Source: Corynebacterium urogenitale
GTDB taxonomy: Bacteria > Actinomycetota > Actinomycetes > Mycobacteriales > Mycobacteriaceae
Direction: 5' to 3'
Length of the DNA: 64,000 bases
Assembly (NCBI RefSeq): GCF_009026825.1
Contig: NZ_CP045032.1
Span: 2,170,001 to 2,234,000, forward strand
Each line of letters opens with the position of its first letter. The stretch's first letter is position 1. Shown in pieces: positions 35,121-47,286 of this stretch. The notes beneath the pieces are model-generated. The model was not told the origin of the DNA and did no database searches. It saw only the letters and a list, made by a program, of their open reading frames with translations. The position numbers and the translations under genes were made by a program.

Positions 35121-36065
35121 ATGGATTCAAAGCGCAGAGAAAATAACAATCCGATCTGGAATCTGGACACCCTCGACCGCAAACTGATCGCATCCGTGGC
35201 CCAAGATCCGGCCGCGCCCTACTCCCAGTGGGCCGAGGATTTGGGAGTCTCCTCCCGCACCATCGCGCGCCGCTTTGGACAATTGGTCCGTCGCAAAATT
35301 GTGCGTGTGTATGGCCGAACCCTTCCGGATTTCGGGGGACGGGTCGCTTGGCTGGCGCGTATTCACGGCTCGCCCTCTAGGCTGGGTCCCATCGGTGTTG
35401 AGCTGGCGGAGCTCGAGACCACCCGGTGGGTGCGCTTATCTAAGGATCGCGGCGAGATGATCTGTGGCATCATCACCAGCCCCTCCGCCTACACCGATAT
35501 CCTGTTCCGTCTACATTCAGTGGTGCCGTCCCGCGACATTCGGATCCACCAGCTGCTCACGGTGTGGGGCGAGCCCGGCAGTGTGACCTCCGGCGCGGAA
35601 AGCATCGACAACGTCGACCGGAAACTGTTGGCTGTGTACGCGCGGGACGGCCGCGCCACCGCCAGTGCGGTCGCGGCGGAGCTACATATCGATGCCGCCA
35701 CGGTCTCCCGGCACCGGCGCAAACTCGTGGAATCCGGCGTACTCTACTTTGAGGCGGACGTGCACCCGGACGCGCTGGGGACGGGTGGTGATGTGCTGCT
35801 CTGGCTGCGCGTGTCCCCAGGCCATATCGAAAAACTGGGCCGCCACTTGAGGAGTCTGCGCGTCACCCGCTTCGTCGCAGCCACCAGCGGGGAGCACCAG
35901 ATCGTCGCAAACGTGGTGCTGCCCACCGCCGCCGATGTCATCATGTTCGTTGACGGGCTCGCCGGCCACGGAGTCACCCATGTGGAAACCGTGCCGATGG
36001 GATACGCCTATAAGCGTTCCGCGCCACCGACGATGCCCGCGCGGCGCACGCCGACAACCTCCTAG
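35121..36065 (+). CDS. Lrp/AsnC-family regulator with two helix-turn-helix units
   Basis: A 314-residue transcription regulator. The N-terminal HTH is LDRKLIASVAQDPAAPYSQW followed by EDLGVSSRTIARRFGQLV. A second similar unit (VDRKLLAVYARDGRATASAV, AELHIDAATVSRHRRKLV) starts near residue 173, and each is followed by a ligand-type beta-sheet domain. Tandem Lrp proteins of this type are known but less common. It is divergent from the MFS gene (135-bp gap), suggesting it controls that exporter and the amidohydrolase. The ligand is unknown. Confidence 0.82.
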   Translation: MDSKRRENNNPIWNLDTLDRKLIASVAQDPAAPYSQWAEDLGVSSRTIARRFGQLVRRKIVRVYGRTLPDFGGRVAWLARIHGSPSRLGPIGVELAELETTRWVRLSKDRGEMICGIITSPSAYTDILFRLHSVVPSRDIRIHQLLTVWGEPGSVTSGAESIDNVDRKLLAVYARDGRATASAVAAELHIDAATVSRHRRKLVESGVLYFEADVHPDALGTGGDVLLWLRVSPGHIEKLGRHLRSLRVTRFVAATSGEHQIVANVVLPTAADVIMFVDGLAGHGVTHVETVPMGYAYKRSAPPTMPARRTPTTS

Positions 36066-36087
36066 AAGCCTGCTCGGCTGGAGAAAA

Positions 36088-38435
<2,348 letters not shown>

Positions 38436-38578
38436 GTGGCTTTCACCCCTTCATGCGCGCTGACCTGACAGACGCGCGAGTTCGTTCGTCTTGTTGCGCC
38501 GATAGTACCCCAGTTATCCACCATTCGGACAGGGTAGGTACGGTTTTTCTCCCCCGCGTGCATTAGATTTGTTTATCG

Positions 38579-39457
38579 ATGTATGAGAACAACCTTTTGG
38601 CGATTTTCTTCGCACTGCTTTCCGCGCTGACGATTGCGTGGGGCACGGTGATTCGCCATCGGGTTGCGGAAAACACCGCCGAGGGGGACGTGCCGATCAT
38701 GGCGGCGCTCCGTTCGAAGTGGTGGTGGGCGGGGCTTGCTGGGGCGATGGCTGGCTATGGTTTGCAGATCGTCGCGCTGCGCTTCGGCACGTTGCTCATC
38801 GTTCAGCCGATTTTGGTGCTGAGCTTGATGTTTACGTTGCCGCTGGCGTCGTTGATGGACGGCAGACGGATCAGCAAGGCGGAGACGACGTGGGCGGCTT
38901 TCTTGACGGTTGCCGTCTCCGTGCTCGTCGTTCTTGGCCGTCCGACGTCAGCAACCGCTCATCCCAGCGCCACCACATGGATCATCGCATTTCTCGTTGG
39001 GGTGGTTCTCATCGCGCCGGTCTATGTGCTAACGCAGAGATGCGCCAGGCCGATACGCGCGCTGCTCCTCGGCGGTGTCACGGGGGCAATCATGGGCTAC
39101 TTGGCGCTCATGTCCAAGGCGGTGGTGGATGTGTACGCGCACTCGGGGCCGGGAGGGGTTGCCACGAGTTGGGAGATCTATGCGCTACTGGCGCTGGCCG
39201 GTGTGGGGACGGCGGTGCAGCAGGCCAGTTTTAATGCTGGCGATTTGAAGAATTCCTTACCAGCAATGACTATCGTTGAACCCATTGTTGCCTTCGCGTT
39301 GGGATACATCGTGCTGGGCGAGCATTTCCAAGTGGCGTCCTCCGCCGGCTGGGCGATCATGGGCGCAGCCTTCACTATCATGGTCGGCGCCACCTTCGCG
39401 CTCAGCAGGATGGGTGCCCAGATGAACGAAGTCCCAGGCGATCGGATGCCGAACTAA
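38579..39457 (+). CDS. DMT-superfamily (EamA-like) transporter
   Basis: A 292-residue membrane protein with about nine or ten helices of the drug/metabolite transporter type. The sequence has two homologous halves, for example AIMGYLALMSKAVVDVY in the second. Its substrate is unknown. A TAGATT hexamer at 38564-38569 lies about 10 bases before the ATG, so transcripts may be leaderless. It is divergent from lysC and just upstream of the MBL gene. Confidence 0.8.
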   Translation: MYENNLLAIFFALLSALTIAWGTVIRHRVAENTAEGDVPIMAALRSKWWWAGLAGAMAGYGLQIVALRFGTLLIVQPILVLSLMFTLPLASLMDGRRISKAETTWAAFLTVAVSVLVVLGRPTSATAHPSATTWIIAFLVGVVLIAPVYVLTQRCARPIRALLLGGVTGAIMGYLALMSKAVVDVYAHSGPGGVATSWEIYALLALAGVGTAVQQASFNAGDLKNSLPAMTIVEPIVAFALGYIVLGEHFQVASSAGWAIMGAAFTIMVGATFALSRMGAQMNEVPGDRMPN

Positions 39458-39473
39458 GAGGAAGTGAATAACA

Positions 39474-40310
39474 GTGACCATCAGCACGAGATTCGCAGGA
39501 GTGGCCAACGTCCTCATCACGGATGGTGAAAGCAGCATTCTCGTCGACGGATTTTTCTCTCGTCCGACGATTCCCCAGCTCGCGCTCGGTAAGCTACATC
39601 CGGATCGCGAGCGCATTTCTGCGGGGTTGAAACAGCTAGGCGTGAACAGCCTCGATGCCGTGATGGTGACCCACTCCCACTACGACCACGCGCTGGACTC
39701 CCCCACGGTGGCGGAAATGATGGGCGCCACGATCCACGGCAGTCCCTCCACGCGGAAGATTGCCGAAGGCTATGGGGCGTTGGCGGCAGGTGTCGATTTC
39801 CGCGAGATGCACGACCGGGAGCCGATCACCGCCGGTAAGTTCACCATCACTCCCATCCACGGGCTGCACAGCGAGCCAGACCGCTTCCCAGGAAAGATCA
39901 CCGAGCCGGTCTCCACCCCCGCCTCTGCAGCAGACTTCCGCATGGGCGGCTGCTTCTCCCTCCACATCGCCCATCCAGAGGGCAGTGTGTTCGTGCACCC
40001 CTCCGCGAACTTCATTCCGGGTGCGCTGCAGGACTTTGAAGCCGATGTTGTGTACCTAGGCATCGGTGCGGCGGGCAGCCAGCCGGAGGAGTGGATCCGC
40101 GAGTACTGGAAGGAAACCGCCGTGGCCTTGAGCGCGAAGACGGTGAGACTCATCCACTGGGATGCATTCTGGCGGCCACTGAGCAAGCCACTCAAGCCGA
40201 TCCCTTGGCCTTTCGACCGTGTGGGCAAAACGATGCGCATTTTCCGCGAAGAAGCAGGCCAGCAGGTCGATGTGCGTCTGGCGGAGCTATGGACGAGCCT
40301 CGACGTCTAG
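39474..40310 (+). CDS. MBL-fold metallo-hydrolase
   Basis: A 278-residue metallo-beta-lactamase-fold protein. The metal motif is THSHYDHALD. A second His follows in PIHGLHS, and the domain ends with LIHWDAFW. The protein is related to the lactonase UlaG-type and phosphodiesterase-type hydrolases; the substrate is not known. The GTG start has GAGGA upstream. It lies 17 bp downstream of the DMT gene and ends 7 bp before the convergent pgsC. Confidence 0.78.
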   Translation: MTISTRFAGVANVLITDGESSILVDGFFSRPTIPQLALGKLHPDRERISAGLKQLGVNSLDAVMVTHSHYDHALDSPTVAEMMGATIHGSPSTRKIAEGYGALAAGVDFREMHDREPITAGKFTITPIHGLHSEPDRFPGKITEPVSTPASAADFRMGGCFSLHIAHPEGSVFVHPSANFIPGALQDFEADVVYLGIGAAGSQPEEWIREYWKETAVALSAKTVRLIHWDAFWRPLSKPLKPIPWPFDRVGKTMRIFREEAGQQVDVRLAELWTSLDV

Positions 40311-40317
40311 GCAACCC

Positions 40318-41328
40318 CTAAGCGAAAGCAAACACTGAAGCCGCAGCAGCAATGACGCCGGTCGAGACACCCATTCCTGGCAGCGTGCGCTTATACCCGT
40401 AGTTCAGCAAATCGTTGGCTATCACAGCTGGGAGAATGCAGAAAACCAGGTTTTCCGTCCGGAAGAACTGCATGTCGAAGTAGCGTGCCAGCAGGAACTC
40501 GCTGAAGGAGACCAAGGCGAAAGAGAACAGGCACAGGAACACAAACCTGTGCTTTCCGAAGAGAGGAACCTGGCGGAGGTAGAATCTTCCGGCGGCGTAG
40601 ACGACGGCGGTGGAGAAAAGCAGAACCCAGAGGTAGTTCACATTGAACACTGCTGCGGCAATGAAGCCGGCCGAAACATAGCCACCAGTACGCCAGCCCA
40701 GTTTCTTTAGCGGTCCCTCCTGGATAAACAGCGCCAGGCAGACGGAAACTGCAGCCATGAGAATGAGGTAGAGGTGGTCAATCCCTCGACCAAAGAGGTC
40801 GTCCTCTGCAATTGAGCCGAACACAGACCTCGAAAGCAAGGCCAGTAGCAACCCGGCTCCGGCGCTCAGAGGTACCAGCCATAAGGCTGGGATCAAGGTT
40901 TTACCGATGCCCTGCTTCATGAAGGAGTTGCACAGCATTCCAGGGATGACCACTCCAATCACCGCCAGGCCCAAGGCCTGTGGTTGGGAATCAAGAACGA
41001 CAACGCTGAGCACTTGCCACAGAATCTCGAGGAAGACGCCCACCAAAAGACCAATTGCGAAGATGACTCGAGGGCGGGGGAGCCACAGTTTGAGCACGCC
41101 ATAGCGAATGAGCGAGTGCGCAACAAACGCGATCAAGATGGTTAGGACGACTCTGCCAGGCATGTAGAGCGACGCAGCGAGGTAGCCAATACCAAGACTG
41201 CCGCCCACCATGATCTGCTTTTTGCGGAAGTAGAAGTAGGAGGCCAACAACCCACAGAAAAATGTGAGGTGGATGTACGCGGCCGTGAACTCCGGGTTTT
41301 CGAAGTATTGATGGTGAAGAAATTGCAT
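40318..41328 (-). CDS. pgsC: PgsC/CapC-like poly-gamma-glutamate membrane protein, duplicated
   Basis: A 336-residue polytopic membrane protein. Classical PgsC/CapC proteins have about 150 residues, and this one holds two PgsC-like units: about 14-165 (GGSLGIGYLAASLYMPGRVV, IGVVIPGMLCNSFMKQGIGK) and about 190-330 (GGYVSAGFIAAAVFNVNYLW, FCILPAVIANDLLNYGYK). PgsC works with PgsB in gamma-glutamyl polymer synthesis and membrane export. It starts 2 bp after pgsB, consistent with translational coupling. Base composition is richer in A/T than the flanking chromosome. It ends 7 bp before the convergent MBL gene. Confidence 0.82.
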   Translation of the reverse strand: MQFLHHQYFENPEFTAAYIHLTFFCGLLASYFYFRKKQIMVGGSLGIGYLAASLYMPGRVVLTILIAFVAHSLIRYGVLKLWLPRPRVIFAIGLLVGVFLEILWQVLSVVVLDSQPQALGLAVIGVVIPGMLCNSFMKQGIGKTLIPALWLVPLSAGAGLLLALLSRSVFGSIAEDDLFGRGIDHLYLILMAAVSVCLALFIQEGPLKKLGWRTGGYVSAGFIAAAVFNVNYLWVLLFSTAVVYAAGRFYLRQVPLFGKHRFVFLCLFSFALVSFSEFLLARYFDMQFFRTENLVFCILPAVIANDLLNYGYKRTLPGMGVSTGVIAAAASVFAFA

Positions 41329-41330
41329 TA

Positions 41331-42566
41331 TTAGACCGCGACCTTGCTTTCTTGTCCCTCAACAAGTGCGTCGATGTAATGACGCATCTTTGTCACCTGC
41401 TCGGTATGGATGTTGACCATGCCGAAGAGTGCGACTTCATCATGATCAAGGTCTTCCACTGCGCGGTTAATCAATTCCCTTCCGCTGCAATCTTCTTCGA
41501 AGTCATTGGTCTGGACAACGTGTTCTTCCGAGAAGCCCTCGTCCAGCAGCATCTGGTAGACGGCGTCTTGCAGCTCTCCGTACAGAACAATCCGATCGAT
41601 CTCATCCCGCAATTCGCTGGAGATGAGGTCGAGGAACATTTTCGCGCGGTCCGTACGGTCTTCACGGTTGTTCAGTGCCACTACCCTGGCCGCCCCTTGC
41701 GGCAGGGACTCCTCCGCCACAGACTGAAAAACCTTCACGGTCGACTCCCAGTCGTTAATCGCAAACATTGGGACCCAGAACAAATCCTTTCCATCGCTGA
41801 GGGATACCTCGGTCACGGTAATGGTGCCTGGATCCGGCTTTGCGCTGAGCATTCCTTCGCAAGCAGTTTGCGGGTCGATGCCGATGATCTCCGCTACAGC
41901 GAGGGCGACGGCCACATTTTCCTCGAACTGGTGGTAATTGAACTTCTTCACCAAGGAATGCGATAGTTCGCTTGGGTCGGCGAAGACTACTTCCGCACCC
42001 TTGAGGTCAGCTTCCTCTTGAATTACCTCACGGAGCTCTGGGTCACGCTCGCCGGTAACGACGATTCCTCCCTCAGGAATCGTTGTGCACAGTGACCGCG
42101 CAATTTCCTCGAGGGTGTCGCCCATTTCCTCTTGGTGATCCAGGCGCACGTTAGTGATGACTGTGATGGGGGATTTCAAGATATCGCACTGGCAGATCTC
42201 CTGGTATCGCGGCTTCACCGCCATGCACTCGGTCACGAGACCACGAACCTCGGGGCCGATCCATTTCCGCAGAAAGTCGTACTGCTCACCAATATTCGCA
42301 GGGCCGGTGCGCTTGATGGGGTGCTCTTCGGCATCCGGGCTAATCACACATGCGTAGGTGCCAGTGGTTTTAGCGATCGTTGGAATACCGGCAGCGCGAA
42401 CAACACCACCGAGCATGCGAGTCACCGTGGACTTACCTCGAATTCCATTGACGTGAATGTTGACATCGAGCCTATTCAAGCGTTCATTATGGGCTTTCTC
42501 GCTCCGCCAAAACAAGGTACCGAAACCTATCACAAAAACTAACGATAAAAAGAAAAAGAGGAACAT
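41331..42566 (-). CDS. pgsB: PgsB/CapB-like poly-gamma-glutamate synthase
   Basis: A 411-residue Mur-ligase-like amide ligase. An N-terminal membrane helix (about 1-20) is followed by the ATP-binding loop NGIRGKSTVTRM (40-51), then TVITNVRLDHQEEMGDTLEEIA, a classic PgsB/CapB segment, and VVALNNREDRTDR. The enzyme adds glutamate through the gamma-carboxyl to build poly-gamma-glutamate. The ATG at 42566 is supported by TTAAGGAGA. It lies between capD (67-bp gap) and pgsC (2-bp gap). Confidence 0.87.
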   Translation of the reverse strand: MFLFFFLSLVFVIGFGTLFWRSEKAHNERLNRLDVNIHVNGIRGKSTVTRMLGGVVRAAGIPTIAKTTGTYACVISPDAEEHPIKRTGPANIGEQYDFLRKWIGPEVRGLVTECMAVKPRYQEICQCDILKSPITVITNVRLDHQEEMGDTLEEIARSLCTTIPEGGIVVTGERDPELREVIQEEADLKGAEVVFADPSELSHSLVKKFNYHQFEENVAVALAVAEIIGIDPQTACEGMLSAKPDPGTITVTEVSLSDGKDLFWVPMFAINDWESTVKVFQSVAEESLPQGAARVVALNNREDRTDRAKMFLDLISSELRDEIDRIVLYGELQDAVYQMLLDEGFSEEHVVQTNDFEEDCSGRELINRAVEDLDHDEVALFGMVNIHTEQVTKMRHYIDALVEGQESKVAV

Positions 42567-42633
42567 TTCATCTCCTTAAACTGTTAACGTGGTGAAGAAT
42601 TAATAATTTGTCGTGTACTTGCGCCTGGAAACC

Positions 42634-44637
42634 TTATTGCTTCTCAGTTCCTCCCAGCGCTAGCCCCATCCGGCGAGGGTCGGACACCGCGTGCACTTCC
42701 CCATCGGTGAGCGCAACAACGCTCAGACCTGAATCCGCCACTCGCTCCACACGAGGAACGTCATCCTCGCTATCCTCGGATTTCTTTGAGCTCTTGCCCC
42801 TTTGCCGATCACTCGTGCGTTGTTCCGGCGGATCAGCTTCGACATACTCTTTCGAGCGATTCGCTGCTCCATAATTCGGCAACAGCACCGCCTCTTCGGC
42901 CGTTAAATCGAGATCGAGGATCCCCACCAGTACTTTCAGGACATAGGAAGGGATTTTGGAACCACCCGGAGACCCCACAGCCACGGTGGGCTGACCATTG
43001 TCCAGCACCATCAATGGAGACATCATCGTCTTCGGGTGCGCGGCAGCCTTCCGGATATTTGCCCGCTCCCCTTTTCCTTTTTGCGAAGAGAAATTATCGA
43101 GACTGTTGTTGAGGAAGAAACCATTGACAAAAATTCCGGATCCGAAATTTTTCTGCAACGTTGTTGTCGTACTTACCCAGTTTCCGTATTGATCTTTAAC
43201 GGTGATTTGGGACGTGCCTTCCTCCTCGAAGTCCTCGTATTCCTCCTCTACTCCAGGGAGCTTGTAGGGTTCAGGTTCCTTCGCTATCCGGCCGTCTGCG
43301 GCATCGTCAGCAGCATCCTTAGCCCGGCCCTTATCGCGAACAACCTCATCCAGGTACCCCTCGGTAACACGATGAGCCATCGACGGGTCACCCATGTAGG
43401 TATTGGCATTCGCCATAACTACGCGCTGAACATCAGAGAGAACTTTCCTCGACTCATCGTCCTGAGTTTCCGAAGTGCTCTTGGCCCCCTTCGGAGCGAT
43501 CGCATCTTCTGGCAGATGAGAAAAGATATTGAGCGTGTGGCTAACAAAAGTGAAGCCCGTAGCAGGAGAGGAATTCCCGCACACCTGTTTTTCCCTGTAG
43601 TCCACACAGACGGCGTCATCGGTACGGGTCATAGCCCGATCTTCTTCCGCACCAATCCAGTCCGTAGCGAGCGTTTTCGCTTGCTTTAATCTTTCATCTT
43701 TCTTGGTCCTCTTGGATGCAGCCCTGTCATCGGTCCGCTGCAAGTCCAAAGCCTGTTCAGCTATGTCATCAGCGACGTCATCGACATCCGCACCATTGGT
43801 CCCGAAGATGGGTTGATCATCCGCAATCCGCTGGACAGTTTTTGCATAATCTGGATTTTTGATTCGCGAATCTTCATCCGCATCTGCAAGCTTCCGCAGG
43901 TATTTCTCGCTCTGTGTATGGTCCGAGTCGAACATGTCACTACGGCTGCCCACGGCTTCCACCAACCTTGGCGAGGGTTTGAAACCTTTGTTCGCCCTGT
44001 CGATGACCGGCTGGAGAATCCGCTGCTTATCCAGCTTCCCGTGGTCCGCGTGCAGCGTGCGCATCACTTCAAGTGTGCGCGGCACACCAACCCGGCCAGC
44101 AGCCCCTGCGCGCTCCGGTTTTTCAACGTCACCGTATGGCGCGTTGACGGTCCCATCCAGAGAAACAAGCTTGTCGGCTTCTGCGTCGTAATACACGGAG
44201 ATCGCGCCACCACCAGGCCCCGAGGATTGCGGCTCTGTCAGGCCGAGCATCATCTGCGCCGCAAACGTGGCGTCTGCGGCAGTTCCCCCTTGGGCTAAAA
44301 CCTCACACCCTGCGAACGTCGCCGCGGGGTTCGGGGTAGATATTGCGAACGCATCTGTGCTGTTTAGGCTCACCTCATTGGAAGAATCAACCTGGCTAGC
44401 GCTCTGTTTGCTACTTCCACCTTGCGGGTCTTTTCCACAGGCCTCGAAGGTGCGCGGAGGCGTTATGGAAGATGGAGTGGAAGGTTGTTGCTGAGAGCTC
44501 GTCGGCTTTTGCTCCGAGGAAGTCTCGTGGGGCTGGCCAGCATCCTGACCACTACCACACGCAGCAAGAACCGTCGCCAGTGCAGCGGTAGCGCTCAGCA
44601 GCCCTACAGCACGGGTATGTTTCCATTGCCTCAGCAA
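42634..44637 (-). CDS. capD: CapD/gamma-glutamyltransferase-like lipoprotein
   Basis: A 667-residue Ntn-hydrolase related to gamma-glutamyltranspeptidase and the B. anthracis capsule-anchoring enzyme CapD. A lipoprotein signal precedes Cys27 (LAAC). Family features are AQGGTAADATFAAQMMLGLTEP, SGPGGGAISVYYD and the auto-cleavage site GTSQITVKDQYGNW, with Thr475 as predicted nucleophile; the second Thr of the usual TT pair is Ser and the His is Gln. Between the two core halves lies a long charged segment rich in Lys, Asp and Arg. TTG at 44637 is supported by AAGGAG six bases upstream. It is the first gene of the cluster. Confidence 0.78.
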   Translation of the reverse strand: MLRQWKHTRAVGLLSATAALATVLAACGSGQDAGQPHETSSEQKPTSSQQQPSTPSSITPPRTFEACGKDPQGGSSKQSASQVDSSNEVSLNSTDAFAISTPNPAATFAGCEVLAQGGTAADATFAAQMMLGLTEPQSSGPGGGAISVYYDAEADKLVSLDGTVNAPYGDVEKPERAGAAGRVGVPRTLEVMRTLHADHGKLDKQRILQPVIDRANKGFKPSPRLVEAVGSRSDMFDSDHTQSEKYLRKLADADEDSRIKNPDYAKTVQRIADDQPIFGTNGADVDDVADDIAEQALDLQRTDDRAASKRTKKDERLKQAKTLATDWIGAEEDRAMTRTDDAVCVDYREKQVCGNSSPATGFTFVSHTLNIFSHLPEDAIAPKGAKSTSETQDDESRKVLSDVQRVVMANANTYMGDPSMAHRVTEGYLDEVVRDKGRAKDAADDAADGRIAKEPEPYKLPGVEEEYEDFEEEGTSQITVKDQYGNWVSTTTTLQKNFGSGIFVNGFFLNNSLDNFSSQKGKGERANIRKAAAHPKTMMSPLMVLDNGQPTVAVGSPGGSKIPSYVLKVLVGILDLDLTAEEAVLLPNYGAANRSKEYVEADPPEQRTSDRQRGKSSKKSEDSEDDVPRVERVADSGLSVVALTDGEVHAVSDPRRMGLALGGTEKQ

Positions 44638-45080
44638 TCAGCGCTCCTTAGGAGATATCCAGTACAGCCCCATTCCCAATCGACCACATGGAAAACTCAA
44701 CCCATGACAGCGACGAACACTCTCGCGCGCTTAGCTTTCCAAGAATCAGATCAGAGCGAGCAGTACTCCTCGGTTTCTTTTTCGCCTCGGTAGCCCCAGC
44801 ACCCCTACCCCCATTCGGAACGCAGACGCGACTGCTTGCCACAGGGGTAGCGACACTGTCTCCTGCTCACACAGCTATTGACCACGCTTTTCATTAAAAG
44901 CCCGAGTGCTACCTGGCGCGGTCAGAATACTGTCAGACAAACCCACGCGCAATACTTTTCTCAAGCTATAAAAAATCTATGTTCACCTGCGAATATACAA
45001 TTAACCTGAAATTCATATTCAACATAGTTTCATCAAACAAAGGTAACCCTAAGTAACCACACCCTTCCGGCTTCAATTCT
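44638..45080. other. Intergenic region upstream of capD, A/T-rich
   Basis: This stretch of 443 bp precedes the minus-strand capD gene. It is visibly rich in A and T (for example around 44985-45050) and has no recognisable protein. It presumably holds the capD promoter, but I could not fix a -35/-10 pair. CTCC-TTA-GGAG, a small palindrome next to the capD start (44646-44656 region), overlaps the ribosome-binding site. Confidence 0.5.
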
Positions 45081-45087
45081 CAAATTG

Positions 45088-45127
45088 TGAGACGTTTTAG
45101 ATTCTTATGCCACGAGTTGAGACGTTT
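45088..45127. repeat. Direct repeat TGAGACGTTT upstream of leuA
   Basis: The 10-bp sequence TGAGACGTTT is present at 45088-45097 and 45118-45127, with starts 30 bp apart (about three helical turns). Each copy is part of an imperfect ACGT-centred palindrome (TGAGACGTTTTA, for the first). The second copy overlaps the proposed -35 box of the leu leader. They may be operator sites, possibly for an IclR-type leucine regulator such as LtbR. Confidence 0.45.
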
Positions 45128-45135
45128 GTTATAGT
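45117..45135 (+). promoter_or_regulatory. Candidate promoter for the leuA leader
   Basis: TTGAGA (45117-45122) and TATAGT (45130-45135) give a close -35/-10 set, with a spacer of only 7 bases; a more normal spacing would require a different upstream hexamer. TATAGT is the likely -10, with transcription starting near 45142-45143, at the leader-peptide ATG. Confidence 0.4.
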
Positions 45136-45142
45136 GGTTCCC

Positions 45143-45205
45143 ATGATGCAGATGCACCAGCCCCTCAAGGGCCACCGGCTCCTTATGAGCCGCGGCGGGA
45201 TTTAG
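45143..45205 (+). CDS. Putative leuA leader peptide
   Basis: A 20-residue open frame (M-M-Q-M-H-Q-P-L-K-G-H-R-L-L-M-S-R-G-G-I) directly after a TATAGT -10 box, so it may be translated from a leaderless transcript. Three Leu codons, two of them tandem, fit transcription attenuation of a leucine gene. A stem GCAGGG/CCCTGC follows about 80 bases later, before leuA. No clear T-run follows the stem, so the mechanism is uncertain. Confidence 0.4.
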   Translation: MMQMHQPLKGHRLLMSRGGI

Positions 45206-45329
45206 TTCCCCGAGCAAGCCTCACCGCAGGCTGGCGACCGGCCCCCGTCGCGGACGATACGCCCCTTTCACGCAGGGCAGCTTTTACCCTGCCGGCCGTC
45301 CTTCCATTTCGTGCGCGACCTTTCCATAG

Positions 45330-47270
<1,941 letters not shown>

Positions 47271-47286
47271 CGCATCACATAGCTCA

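Noticed and set aside
38511..38519. DnaA box upstream of lysC
   Set aside because: TTATCCACC has one mismatch to the consensus and is single, so it is too weak to call.
44688..44897. 69-codon frame that might encode a CapE-like small protein
   Set aside because: It lacks a membrane-helix pattern like that of CapE, a ribosome-binding site and the expected orientation relative to capD.
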